From contig NZ_JBHTAN010000006.1 in the NCBI RefSeq assembly GCF_042663585.1, positions 2,294,001 through 2,358,000 on the forward strand: 64,000 nt of DNA, in the 5' to 3' direction. The notes below the pieces were generated by a model. It was given only the letters and a program-made list of their open reading frames with translations, had not been told where the DNA came from and searched no databases. This DNA is from Natranaeroarchaeum sp042663585 (GTDB taxonomy: Archaea > Halobacteriota > Halobacteria > Halobacteriales > Natronoarchaeaceae). The position numbers and the translations under genes were made by a program. Below are positions 34,212 to 42,642 of this stretch, piece after piece. Positions within the stretch are counted from its first letter, which is position 1; the number at the start of each line of letters is the position of its first letter.

Positions 34212-34636
34212 TGACGGTCACCCTGTCGGACGCGGCGCGGCAGTATCTGGTCGCCTTCGAGGACGCGACAGGTGCCGAAGCCCGCGATTGTGTGGTCGAC
34301 GAGGAGGAGGACCGACTCCTGATTCTCGTCGCCACCGGCGACATGGCCCAGGCAATCGGCCCCGGCGGGGAGAACGTCAGAAAGGCGGAAGAGCGGATCG
34401 GCAAGGACGTCAAACTGGTCGAGGACGCGCCGACCGCCGAGGAGTTCGTCGCGAACGCGCTCGCTCCCGCCGCGGTGTACAACGTAACGATCAGCGAAAA
34501 CGACGGACTGGTCGCGTATGCCGAAGTCGCAGAGGAAGACACCGGCGTCGCCATCGGGGAGGGCGGATCGAACATTGACGCCGCCCGCCTGCTGGCCGAG
34601 CGACATTTCGATATCGAAGACGTGCAGTTGACGTAG
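34211..34636 (+). CDS. nusA: NusA-like transcription termination factor
   Basis: 141-aa archaeal NusA-like protein made of two KH domains, predicted to bind RNA and modulate RNA polymerase pausing or termination. GXXG-type loops are visible as AIGPGGENVRKAEERIG and AIGEGGSNIDAARLLAE. It lacks the bacterial N-terminal and S1 domains, as usual in archaea. It is the last gene of the rpo block; in several other haloarchaea rps12 follows directly, but here the next genes are on the opposite strand. Confidence 0.92.
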   Translation: MTVTLSDAARQYLVAFEDATGAEARDCVVDEEEDRLLILVATGDMAQAIGPGGENVRKAEERIGKDVKLVEDAPTAEEFVANALAPAAVYNVTISENDGLVAYAEVAEEDTGVAIGEGGSNIDAARLLAERHFDIEDVQLT

Positions 34637-34644
34637 CGGCACTG

Positions 34645-34649
34645 TTTTT
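34645..34649 (+). terminator. Oligo-T terminator after nusA
   Basis: GCACTGTTTTTCG contains a T5 run 9 bases after the nusA stop, consistent with archaeal oligo-T termination of the rpo operon. Confidence 0.4.
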
Positions 34650-34685
34650 CGTCTCGACGTAGCTGATCGAAGCGTTAGCTGGCGG

Positions 34686-36428
34686 TCACTCCGAAGACTG
34701 TGCCCAATCGTCGAGTAGCGGCGCTGAGGCGAGCTGTATCGCCGAAAACGCTGCCAGCCCCTGGGAGGTATCCCCGGCAGTCCGACGCTCGGCGTGTGCT
34801 TCGGCCATCTCGTCGGCTGCCGCGACCGGGACGTATTCGATCACCGTTCCGTTCGGCCCGATGTCGACCAGCACGTACCCCTGAGGGTAGCTGCAGGTAG
34901 CCGGGACCGTCAGTTCACGAACCGTCCCCGTCTCGGCTACCCCGGGAATGTGTAGATGGCCGCTGAGCACCAGCGGCACGTCGTGTTGCTGGAGCGTCTC
35001 GACGAGTCGGTCGGGCTCGCGCATCGTCGGCGGCATCCCCATCTCGGGATGGGCGGCCTCAGCGTACGAACGGAGCTGTTCGTACATCTGGGGCGTGTTG
35101 TGATGCATGAGGACCACCGCGGAGTCCAGTTCCGCGAGCCTGTCGTCGAGCCACTTTAGCTGCTCGGGAGAGACCGTTCCGTCGTGTGATGTCGATAGCT
35201 CGCCATCCGGCGTCGAAGCCGAGTTCAGGCCGAGCAGGTCGATGTCACCAAGTCGGAGATGAAACGGTAGCTCTCCGGTCGTATACTGTGCGACGAACCG
35301 ATCGATCGGCGGGGTCTCGTGTTCGTCGCCGTGCTGGTAGACGTCAGTCGACGCTTTGGGCGCGTCGTGGTTTCCGGGAACTGAAAAGAAGGGGACGCTC
35401 AGGTCGTCGAGACACTCGTCGAACTGGGTGTATTCGTCGGGTGCACCGTCTTTCGTCAGGTCGCCGACCGAGAGCACCGCGTCGATGTCGCGGGTTTCGG
35501 CGTCGGCGAAGGCGCGTCGGAGTCGGCCGACACCCTGGTGGTAGAGCTTTGGCGTTCCCGCAGCATCAGGAGAGACGTGCGGGTCGGCGACGACGGCAAA
35601 CCGGGTTCGCTTCTCGGATGTCGGGCGGTCGAGGCGGGCGAGGGTCAACAGTGCCTCGCTCGCACCGCCAGAGCGGCGTGTCCCGGCGCGTGTCGACCGC
35701 TCGAGTTCGGCTTCGATACGAGCGGAGTCGTCAGTGCTAGACTCCGGGTGCATCAGTTCGGCAAGTTCAGACAGCGATGTGAGGTCGTAGGTCGGTTCGA
35801 TTTCAGCGGTTTCGGGGGAATCCCCGTTTCGGCACAGAAGGGCGCTATCGATTCCCGCCAACTGTGCCGCGTGGATGTCTGAAAGGCTATCTCCGACGAA
35901 CAACGCTGTCTCGGCGTCGAGTTCGTCGAGCATCGCTTCGATGTAACAGGGTGCTGGCTTCGCGCGACGGAGCCCCTCAACCGTCGGGTCGAGCCCCGAC
36001 CAGGCGTCGAACTGGCTATCGAGACCGTTCCGGCTAACGATTGCGTCGACGGTTCGTTGCTGATTATTGCTGACGACACCGACCGCAACCTCGACCGAAC
36101 GCAACGTCACGACGTCGTCGTACACCCGTTTTCCGCCCTCATCGAGGGTTGCTATCTGCCGGTCGGCGGCGATCCGTTCACGCATTCGCCAGAGGGTCTC
36201 GGTATCGACGTCGTAGGTGCGACCGACTCGGTCGACCGTCTGCGGCGTGGCGGCAGACAGCGAGCGAAGGACCTCGTACGCCTCGGGATCCGGGTCATCG
36301 ACGTCGAACGCCTCGAACGTCGCAGAAACGGCACTGTCGAGAACGGGTCCGGGCGTGGGTTCGACCAGCACGCCGTCCATGTCCAGCAACAACGCGTCAT
36401 ACTCGGTGGGTCCGGTACTGTCCGACAT
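34686..36428 (-). CDS. Fused HAD hydrolase and calcineurin-like metallophosphoesterase
   Basis: 580-aa two-enzyme fusion. Residues about 10-230 form a HAD phosphatase: nucleophile motif LLLDMDGVL (D16, D18), VGVVSNNQQ, a lysine in AKPAPCYIEA and the acidic motif FVGDSLSDIHAA. After a linker, residues about 280-540 form a metallophosphoesterase with VVADPHVS, VGDLTKDG, PGNHDAP, VLMHHNTP and SGHLHIPG, all metal and phosphate ligands. Both active sites appear intact. The ATG at 36428 is preferred to the GTG one codon upstream. Substrates are unknown. Confidence 0.85.
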   Translation of the reverse strand: MSDSTGPTEYDALLLDMDGVLVEPTPGPVLDSAVSATFEAFDVDDPDPEAYEVLRSLSAATPQTVDRVGRTYDVDTETLWRMRERIAADRQIATLDEGGKRVYDDVVTLRSVEVAVGVVSNNQQRTVDAIVSRNGLDSQFDAWSGLDPTVEGLRRAKPAPCYIEAMLDELDAETALFVGDSLSDIHAAQLAGIDSALLCRNGDSPETAEIEPTYDLTSLSELAELMHPESSTDDSARIEAELERSTRAGTRRSGGASEALLTLARLDRPTSEKRTRFAVVADPHVSPDAAGTPKLYHQGVGRLRRAFADAETRDIDAVLSVGDLTKDGAPDEYTQFDECLDDLSVPFFSVPGNHDAPKASTDVYQHGDEHETPPIDRFVAQYTTGELPFHLRLGDIDLLGLNSASTPDGELSTSHDGTVSPEQLKWLDDRLAELDSAVVLMHHNTPQMYEQLRSYAEAAHPEMGMPPTMREPDRLVETLQQHDVPLVLSGHLHIPGVAETGTVRELTVPATCSYPQGYVLVDIGPNGTVIEYVPVAAADEMAEAHAERRTAGDTSQGLAAFSAIQLASAPLLDDWAQSSE

Positions 36429-36860
36429 CACGAATCAGCGCTCGCAATCGGCTGTTGGCGCTCCTCGTGGTTCGACCGGGTATCGGCGTGGTCCGAGTGA
36501 TACACGGCGTCGCCGGCCCGGCCCCCATCGCTCTGTGTTGGGCTCTGTTCGCCCTGACCTCGGCATCCGGCCGGCCCGCCACTGGTCAGGGGCCCACCGG
36601 TTCCAGCGAGAAAGGATCGTCGACAAACCGTGCGTATCGGCCGTTCCGATGGGTTCGAGGCCATCATGACGGTAGAGAGGTCACTACCTCATGAAACTTA
36701 ATAATTTTTATATATCGTATGGGGTAGATGTACGAGTCTCTATCGCGGTCACCAGACTGGAACGTACGGCTATAGTTCGAGATGGGTGGTTCGTTGCCGC
36801 TGCGGGGAGGCAAGCCGCTCGTATCTGCACGAGTTCTGATAAAGAAGCTTCGGGGCGACC
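36429..36860. other. Intergenic region with AT-rich promoter-like patch
   Basis: 432 bases without a convincing gene. An AT-rich island at 36690-36720 reads on the minus strand as a run of TATATAAAAATTATTAA, a strong TATA-like element. A 79-codon frame (36428-36667, minus) starts about 27 bases after that element and its TGA overlaps the ATG of the HAD-phosphoesterase gene, but its composition is not that of a folded haloarchaeal protein. It might be leader sequence. Confidence 0.5.
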
Positions 36861-37736
36861 TCACCCGAGCGAGATGAGCAGGATACCGAAGACGGCGAGT
36901 CCCGCCGCAGTCAGCCTGACCCGGACCCGTGATTCACCCAGCAGGAGACTCCCGAGGACCACCGCAACGACGGCCTGCGTGTTTACGACCGGCGAAACGA
37001 CACTTGCCGGCAGCGTCTCGAACGCCATCGCAACGACGTGTTGTCCGACGACGAGGACCAGACCGGCGACAGCCAGTTTCCGGCGGTCTCCCCACCAGTC
37101 GACTGCGTGGCGGTTACCGACGGCCGCCGGCGAGAGCAACAGGGGGACCAGCACGAGCATGGTGAGGACGAACCCTTCGGGCGGAATACCGAGTTCCTGC
37201 ATACTGACGCGCTTTCCGATGTCGACGACGCCGAACGCGGCCGCGCTCGCGAGCGCTAGCAGAGCCGCCTTGCTGTGGACGAGTCGTCGAACCGGCGCAA
37301 ACAGCGAGCCGCTGCGATAGTTCGCTACGTAGACTGCGAACGTTGCGACGACGACGCCCGCGACCTGCAGGACCGAAAGGTACTGCCCGAGCAACACCAC
37401 CTCCAGTGGCAGAACAAACACCGGAACAATCTTGCTAATCGGTGCAACGTAGGAGACGTCGCCGAGCGTGAGCGCCCTGTAGAACGTAAATAGCGCAAGC
37501 GCGGTGAAGCCGGCCGTTCCGAGCAGGACGATGCCGCCACGTGGCCCGACAACGGGGACGACCGCAGCGACGGGGGTCGTCAGTAATACTATCGGGAGAT
37601 ACCACGTAACGCCGACAGCGTAGGTCGCTCCGACGAACAGCGTCGGCGGGTAGTGGTCGAAGTATCGTTTGACTGCTACGACATAGCTACCCAGTATCAC
37701 GGCTCCGGCGACGGACAGCGCAAGGCCGTTGCTCAC
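36861..37736 (-). CDS. EamA/DMT-family transporter
   Basis: 291-aa integral membrane protein of the drug/metabolite transporter superfamily with about ten hydrophobic segments and two EamA repeats, one in each half (for example ALTLGDVSYVAPISKIVPVFVLPLEVVLLG and VSPVVNTQAVVAVVLGSLLLGES). The conserved acidic or polar residues at repeat ends support export of a small solute, unknown here. It lies on the minus strand with the IMPase-like gene 68 bases upstream and the phosphoesterase gene downstream. Confidence 0.8.
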   Translation of the reverse strand: MSNGLALSVAGAVILGSYVVAVKRYFDHYPPTLFVGATYAVGVTWYLPIVLLTTPVAAVVPVVGPRGGIVLLGTAGFTALALFTFYRALTLGDVSYVAPISKIVPVFVLPLEVVLLGQYLSVLQVAGVVVATFAVYVANYRSGSLFAPVRRLVHSKAALLALASAAAFGVVDIGKRVSMQELGIPPEGFVLTMLVLVPLLLSPAAVGNRHAVDWWGDRRKLAVAGLVLVVGQHVVAMAFETLPASVVSPVVNTQAVVAVVLGSLLLGESRVRVRLTAAGLAVFGILLISLG

Positions 37737-37804
37737 GATATCGGCCTCGGGACTATCGGGCCAGCGGCCAGCGGGTAGCAGCCTGCGTCAGTCGACAGCA
37801 CAGA

Positions 37805-38614
37805 CTACCGCAACCCCTGTGCAGCATCGAGTAACTGCTCGTGCACTGCACCGTTCGAGACGACCATACTATCACTATCCGCGGTCCACCGGTCGCCGTC
37901 GAGGTCAGTAACGACGCCGCCGGCCTGACGAACCAGGTGTGCTCCGGCGAGACTGTCCCAAGGGTTCGGTCGCTGTGGCGTTACCGCGGCGTCGAGACTC
38001 CCGTCTGCGATCAGCGCGAACGTCGCCTGCGCGCTACAGAGCCGGAGTGTCGTCCCGAACCGTTCGAAGACCGCTCCCAGCCCCTCGACGTACGTCTCGC
38101 GCTCACCGTAGGACGGAGGAATAATCGGGGCGACTGTCGCGGATCGTTCGTCCGACTGCTCGCTGACGGTGATCGGCTCGTCGTCGCGATGCGCGCCCGT
38201 TTCCTCCGCGTGATACGTCGTTCCAATCGCGGGGAGTACGCTGCAAGCGGCTACTGGCTCGCCGTCGACAGTCGCCGCGACGCTTGTCGTCCAGTAGTGG
38301 AGGCCCCGGACGAAATTGAACGTGCCATCGATCGGATCGATTACCCACGCCCGCCCCGTCGATGGGACCGTTTTGACGGCGTCGTTTTCCTCGCCGACGA
38401 TGGTCGCCGCGGGATCCCGGTCGGTCAGAACCTCGACGACGTGGCGCTGTGCTTCCCGGTCGGTTTCGGTGACGACATCCGCCGGGCCGACCGGGCCCTC
38501 GCCATTACCTTTGATATCGACGTCGAGGTCGGCCTCGAAACCGGCAGCCGCGACCTGTGCGCCGGCCGCTGCCGCGGCGGTCGCCACGGCCCCGATATCG
38601 ACGCGTTCAGACAT
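37805..38614 (-). CDS. Inositol monophosphatase family protein
   Basis: 269-aa Mg-dependent phosphatase of the IMPase/CysQ/FBPase superfamily. Metal-binding motifs are present: GEENDAV, then WVIDPIDGTFNFVRG, and the C-terminal NPWDSLAGAHLVRQAGGVVTD. The substrate could be inositol-1-phosphate, PAP or fructose-1,6-bisphosphate, which cannot be resolved by eye. It is the upstream member of the three-gene minus-strand block inserted between nusA and rps12. Confidence 0.85.
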   Translation of the reverse strand: MSERVDIGAVATAAAAAGAQVAAAGFEADLDVDIKGNGEGPVGPADVVTETDREAQRHVVEVLTDRDPAATIVGEENDAVKTVPSTGRAWVIDPIDGTFNFVRGLHYWTTSVAATVDGEPVAACSVLPAIGTTYHAEETGAHRDDEPITVSEQSDERSATVAPIIPPSYGERETYVEGLGAVFERFGTTLRLCSAQATFALIADGSLDAAVTPQRPNPWDSLAGAHLVRQAGGVVTDLDGDRWTADSDSMVVSNGAVHEQLLDAAQGLR

Positions 38615-39007
38615 CGCCGTTCCCCGTTAGGATCGGGACTGGCTTCAGATCGATCGACTGTCCGAGCAGTGGTTGGTCCATGGCGAAGGAGAGTCCCCCG
38701 CGGGTACAAATATCTTACAATGAGCTGATAGTACTCGAACGTACTCGAACGTATCGGGACTGACGGGTCAGTTCTACTACGTTACAGTTCGGGGAGGGTT
38801 ACACGTCCGACCAGGGCTTCGACGCCGAAGCCACTAAGTCGCCGTAAGGCGGCCGATCCGAGACTCGCTTGTGATCGGATAGCCCCGACAGGAACCGTTT
38901 CGTTTCACGACCGAGGCGAACCGCTACGACCATACAACGGTCTCAGATCGCTTTATCACACCCTGTCGAGGCACCTCACGCCGTAACTCCGGAGATAAAA
39001 GGGGATG
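38615..39007. other. Intergenic region with structured element upstream of rps12
   Basis: 393 bases without a gene. Three consecutive inverted repeats occur at 38815-38832 (GGCTTCG/CGAAGCC), 38841-38850 (GCC/GGC) and 38853-38878 (CCGATC/GATCGG). The last overlaps an alternative pairing ATCCGA/TCGGAT. A tandem 10-base repeat GTACTCGAAC sits at 38731-38750. An AT-rich TACAAATATCTTA at 38705-38717 could be the TATA of a short plus-strand RNA or of the IMPase gene on the minus strand. Confidence 0.4.
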
Positions 39008-39013
39008 CTTAAG
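39008..39013 (+). promoter_or_regulatory. TATA-like element of rps12
   Basis: CTTAAG at 39008-39013 lies about 30 bases before the rps12 ATG. This implies a leaderless transcript for rps12-rps7, independent of the rpo promoter. Confidence 0.45.
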
Positions 39014-39040
39014 TGGTTCCATCGGGTAGTCGGGTGTACT

Positions 39041-39469
39041 ATGGCAAACGGCAAATACGCCGCGCGGAAGATAAAGAAAGACCGCCAGAGCGCACGGTGG
39101 TCCGACTCGGAGTACGCGCGACGCGAGCGCGGCCTCGGCGAGAAGTCCGACCCACTGGAGGGCGCTCCACAGGGTCGAGGTATCGTTCTGGAGAAAGTGG
39201 GCATCGAAGCGAAACAGCCCAACTCTGCGATCCGGAAATGCGTCCGTGTCCAGCTGATCAAGAACGGCAAACAGGTCACGGCCTTCTGTCCCGGCGACGG
39301 CGCAATCTCCTTTATCGACGAACACGACGAAGTTACCATCGCCGGGATCGGCGGTGCGAAAGGTCGTGCGATGGGTGACCTCTCCGGCGTTAACTACAAG
39401 GTCGAGAAAGTCAACGGCGTCTCGATGATCGAACTCGTGCGCGGAAACGCGGAGAAACCGGTTCGATAA
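39041..39469 (+). CDS. rps12: 30S ribosomal protein S12
   Basis: 142-aa ribosomal protein of the decoding centre. Diagnostic segments are GIVLEKVGIEAKQPNSAIRKCVRVQLIKNGK and VTAFCPGDGAI. The ATG at 39041 follows MLKWFHRV of a longer false frame and gives the usual MANGKYAARKI start. It has its own promoter here, separated from nusA by 4.4 kb of opposite-strand genes. Confidence 0.97.
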   Translation: MANGKYAARKIKKDRQSARWSDSEYARRERGLGEKSDPLEGAPQGRGIVLEKVGIEAKQPNSAIRKCVRVQLIKNGKQVTAFCPGDGAISFIDEHDEVTIAGIGGAKGRAMGDLSGVNYKVEKVNGVSMIELVRGNAEKPVR

Positions 39470-39471
39470 TC

Positions 39472-40086
39472 ATGGCGGCAGAAGACCAATCCGACGCCGA
39501 CGAGTCAATCGAGACCGAGGACGAAAGCGCAGTCGCCAAACTGTTCGGCGAGTGGGACGTGACGGGGATCAGCTACTCCGACCCCAGCACCGAACGGTAC
39601 ATCACGGTCACGCCGGTCGCCCACACGATGGGTCGACACGCCGGCAAGCAGTTCCAGAAATCCGAGATCTCGATCGTCGAGCGACTCATCAACCGTCTGA
39701 TGCAGACCGACGAGAACACGGGCAAGAAGACGCAGGCTCTCAACATCACCCGAGAGGCCTTCGAGATGATCCACGAGCGCACCGAGGAGAACCCGATCCA
39801 GGTGCTCGTGCAGGCCGTCGAGAACGCCGCCCCGCGTGAGGAGACCGTCCGCCTGAAGTACGGTGGCATCTCCGTCCCCAAGGCCGTCGACGTCGCGCCC
39901 CAGCGCCGCGTCGATCAGGCCCTGAAGGTCATCGCAGAAGGCGTCTACGGCTCCTCGTTCAAGACGACGATCGACGTCGAGGAGGCGCTCGCGAACCAGC
40001 TTATCGGCGCCGCAAACAACGACGTCAACACGTACGCAGTCAGTCAGAAAGAAGAGAAGGAACGCGTCGCCGCCGCCGCAAGGTAA
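39472..40086 (+). CDS. rps7: 30S ribosomal protein S7
   Basis: 204-aa ribosomal protein S7 of the archaeal type with an acidic N-terminal extension (about residues 1-25). Conserved parts are the VERLINRLMQTDENTGKK region and PREETVRLKYGGISVPKAVDVAPQRRVDQALK. It binds 16S rRNA at the small-subunit head and helps position tRNA at the E site. It starts two bases after the rps12 stop. Confidence 0.97.
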   Translation: MAAEDQSDADESIETEDESAVAKLFGEWDVTGISYSDPSTERYITVTPVAHTMGRHAGKQFQKSEISIVERLINRLMQTDENTGKKTQALNITREAFEMIHERTEENPIQVLVQAVENAAPREETVRLKYGGISVPKAVDVAPQRRVDQALKVIAEGVYGSSFKTTIDVEEALANQLIGAANNDVNTYAVSQKEEKERVAAAAR

Positions 40087-40105
40087 CTCTACTCTCGCTT
40101 CTTCG

Positions 40106-40110
40106 TTTTT
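40106..40110 (+). terminator. Oligo-T terminator after rps7
   Basis: CTTCTTCGTTTTTGTTCG lies about 20 bases after the rps7 stop; the T5 run fits archaeal termination. The next gene is convergent. Confidence 0.4.
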
Positions 40111-40132
40111 GTTCGTTCGCTACTGGCAAGAC

Positions 40133-40918
40133 TCAGTCGGCGGCCTGGTCGCTCCCGGCCGCGTAGGCCCGCGTGGCGTCGACGAGATGTTTCCGGTAGT
40201 CACTTGGGTCCGGGTCGTCCTGCAGGTCCTTGAATCGGCGTTTGAACCCCTCCAGTTCGATTCCGGGCGCGTCCCGGGCCGCCGCGTACGCGAGGTCGTA
40301 GAGGCGATGGTCGGCCTCGACGAGGTCGTGGCGCTCCAGCAGCGCAAGCGCGAAGGCGGCGTTGACGACGGTCATCTCCGTATCCGACGCCGCGGTGAGT
40401 CGTCGCGCTGGTTCGCGGTGACCGTCGAAGCGCACCTCGGGGGTTGCAGGGGCGGCCCCTGGCTGGTCGGCGAGCGCGGCGGCGAGTTTCGACTCGAAGA
40501 AGGCGACGAGTTTGTTCGTCGGGCCGACGGAGAGGGTGATGTCATCGGCGTAGATATCCTTCATGTGGTTGGCGATCTGATAGCAGTGCGTGAGCGTCCG
40601 CTGCTCGACGCTCTGTCCTGCGAGCGCGAGAAAGAGCACTTCCTCGGTCGATTGGACGTGAGATGGGTGGCCCTCCTCGTGGCGTAACATGTGGGAGAGT
40701 TCGTGGAGAGCGAGTTCGCGAGCCATCGTGCTCGTCGCCGCCTGCTCGGAGATGTTCAGGACGTGGTGGTCGTCGTAGTGGGAGGTCCACGTTCGCTCGT
40801 CGGGGTTCGAGCGGACGTACACCTCGACCGGTCGGGCGAGATCGTGTTCGGTCTCGAACAGGTCCTGTGCCCCGAGAAACGGGGCGGCCGAGGCGGCTCC
40901 CTGTACGTTCAGTTCCAT
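40133..40918 (-). CDS. DUF5781-like protein with HExxH motif
   Basis: 261-aa protein carrying a zinc-metalloprotease-type HELSH (H72, E73, H76) in ALHELSHMLRH, so peptidase activity is possible. It matches, from memory, a haloarchaeal DUF5781 family often encoded next to the rps12-rps7-elongation-factor-2 region; its position right after rps7 agrees, though no EF-2 gene follows here. There is no signal peptide or membrane segment, so a cytosolic role is inferred. The ATG at 40918 (MELNVQGAAS) is chosen. Confidence 0.7.
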   Translation of the reverse strand: MELNVQGAASAAPFLGAQDLFETEHDLARPVEVYVRSNPDERTWTSHYDDHHVLNISEQAATSTMARELALHELSHMLRHEEGHPSHVQSTEEVLFLALAGQSVEQRTLTHCYQIANHMKDIYADDITLSVGPTNKLVAFFESKLAAALADQPGAAPATPEVRFDGHREPARRLTAASDTEMTVVNAAFALALLERHDLVEADHRLYDLAYAAARDAPGIELEGFKRRFKDLQDDPDPSDYRKHLVDATRAYAAGSDQAAD

Positions 40919-41055
40919 GTCTACTTCTAGCACGGAACGGAGCGGTATGAGGCTGTTGGCGAGGTCGGAGCAGTCCGGAGCAGTAATCCGTTCGAGTACC
41001 GGAGAGACCGTGCCTGTCAGGAGCATTTACAATCGGGCGGCCCTACCCACCGAGT

Positions 41056-42618
41056 ATGCAACCTCTATCGGGACAGTCTGTCGCCGTAATCGGAAGCGGG
41101 TTCGGCGGCCTCTCCACTGCCTGTTACCTCGCTGATGCCGGTGCGGATGTCACCGTCTTCGAGAAGAACGAGCAACTCGGGGGCCGAGCAAGCCGTATGG
41201 ACCGCGACGGCTTCCACTTCGATATGGGCCCGTCGTGGTATTTGATGCCCGATGCCTTCGAGCGGTTCTTCGGCTACTTTGATCGGGAGCCAGAGGAGTT
41301 CTACGAACTCGAACGGCTCGACCCCCATTACCGGATCTTCTTCAAGGACGACGGCGAGACCTCACTCTCCGGTTCCAAGAGCGTCGAGGACGTCCCCAAC
41401 CGCCACCAGCGCGAGAGCGGCGAGGTCATCGACCTCGTCCCCGACATCGAACAGAACAAGGCGCTGTTCGAGTCCTACGAACCCGGCGCTGGCGAGGCGC
41501 TGGACCGATATCTCGACCAGTCACGCGAGAACTACCGTGTCGGAATGGACGGGTTCGTCTACACCGACCGTAGCCGGTTCCGCGACTGGATCGACATGGA
41601 TGTCCTGCGCAACGCGCGCGGCCTCTCGCTGATCGGATCGATGCAGGACCACGTCGAGAACTACTTCGACCATCCGAAACTGCAACAGATCGTCCAGTAC
41701 ACGCTCGTCTTCCTCGGCGGGTCGCCGACCAACACGCCTGCGCTGTACAACCTGATGAGCCACGTCGACTTCAACCTCGGCGTCTGGTACCCCGAAAACG
41801 GGATCGGCGGCGTCGTCGACGGGATCATCGAACTGGGTGACGACCTCGGCGTCGAGTACCGGACCGGCGAGGCAGCCACGGAGATCAAGGGCCGCGCGGG
41901 CGGCTTCCGTGTCGAGACGGAGACGGGCGGCGAAGAGGTCGACTACGTGGTCAGCGACGCCGACATGCCCTACACCGAGCAGGAGCTACTACCGCCCGAG
42001 AAGCGCCAGTACAGCGAGGAGTACTGGGAGTCGAAGACCTACGCTCCCTCCGCCTTTCTCATGTATCTCGGCGTCGAGGGCGACGTACCCGAACTCGAAC
42101 ACCACACGCTCGTACTGCCATCGCAGTGGGACGAGCATTTCGAGCAGATCTTCGACGAACCGGCGTGGCCCGACGACCCCGCCTACTACCTCTGTGTCCC
42201 CTCGAAGACCGACGATACCGTCGCGCCGGAGGGTCACAGCAACCTCTTTGCGCTCGTGCCCATCGCGCCCGGCCTCGACGACGACGAGGAGACTCGCGAG
42301 TGGTACCGGGACCGCATCCTCGACGATATCGCCGAGAACACCGGGACGGAACTCAGAGATCGAATCGTCGTCGAGGAGATATTCTCCGTCTCCGATTTCG
42401 CCGGGCGGTACAACAGCTACGACGGGACGGCACTGGGGATGGCCCACACGCTCACCCAGACCGCGGTCTTCCGGCCGAACCACCGTTCCAGCAAGGTCGA
42501 CGGCCTCTACTTCGCGGGATCGTACACCAACCCCGGTATCGGCGTGCCGATGTGTCTGATCAGCGGCGAACACGCCGCGAACAAACTGATCGAGGATTAC
42601 GGCGACGCGACTAAGTGA
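41056..42618 (+). CDS. crtD: CrtI-family carotenoid desaturase (CrtD-type)
   Basis: 520-aa FAD-dependent desaturase. The N-terminal dinucleotide motif VIGSGFGGLSTACYLADAG and the acidic strand end VTVFEKNEQLGGRASR are clear, and the C-terminal family motif FAGSYTNPGIGVPM is intact. Next to lyeJ and cruF this is most likely the 3',4'-desaturase acting on the C50 carotenoid in bacterioruberin synthesis; phytoene desaturation is the alternative. The assignment to CrtD rests on neighbours. Confidence 0.85.
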   Translation: MQPLSGQSVAVIGSGFGGLSTACYLADAGADVTVFEKNEQLGGRASRMDRDGFHFDMGPSWYLMPDAFERFFGYFDREPEEFYELERLDPHYRIFFKDDGETSLSGSKSVEDVPNRHQRESGEVIDLVPDIEQNKALFESYEPGAGEALDRYLDQSRENYRVGMDGFVYTDRSRFRDWIDMDVLRNARGLSLIGSMQDHVENYFDHPKLQQIVQYTLVFLGGSPTNTPALYNLMSHVDFNLGVWYPENGIGGVVDGIIELGDDLGVEYRTGEAATEIKGRAGGFRVETETGGEEVDYVVSDADMPYTEQELLPPEKRQYSEEYWESKTYAPSAFLMYLGVEGDVPELEHHTLVLPSQWDEHFEQIFDEPAWPDDPAYYLCVPSKTDDTVAPEGHSNLFALVPIAPGLDDDEETREWYRDRILDDIAENTGTELRDRIVVEEIFSVSDFAGRYNSYDGTALGMAHTLTQTAVFRPNHRSSKVDGLYFAGSYTNPGIGVPMCLISGEHAANKLIEDYGDATK

Positions 42619-42642
42619 TCCGAAACACGTGACTCAGACGAC

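Noticed and set aside
36428..36667. 79-codon frame with RRSFLAG, read as a possible Tat substrate
   Set aside because: No hydrophobic core follows the arginine pair and the composition is unlike a folded protein; it is kept only as a note in the intergenic entry.
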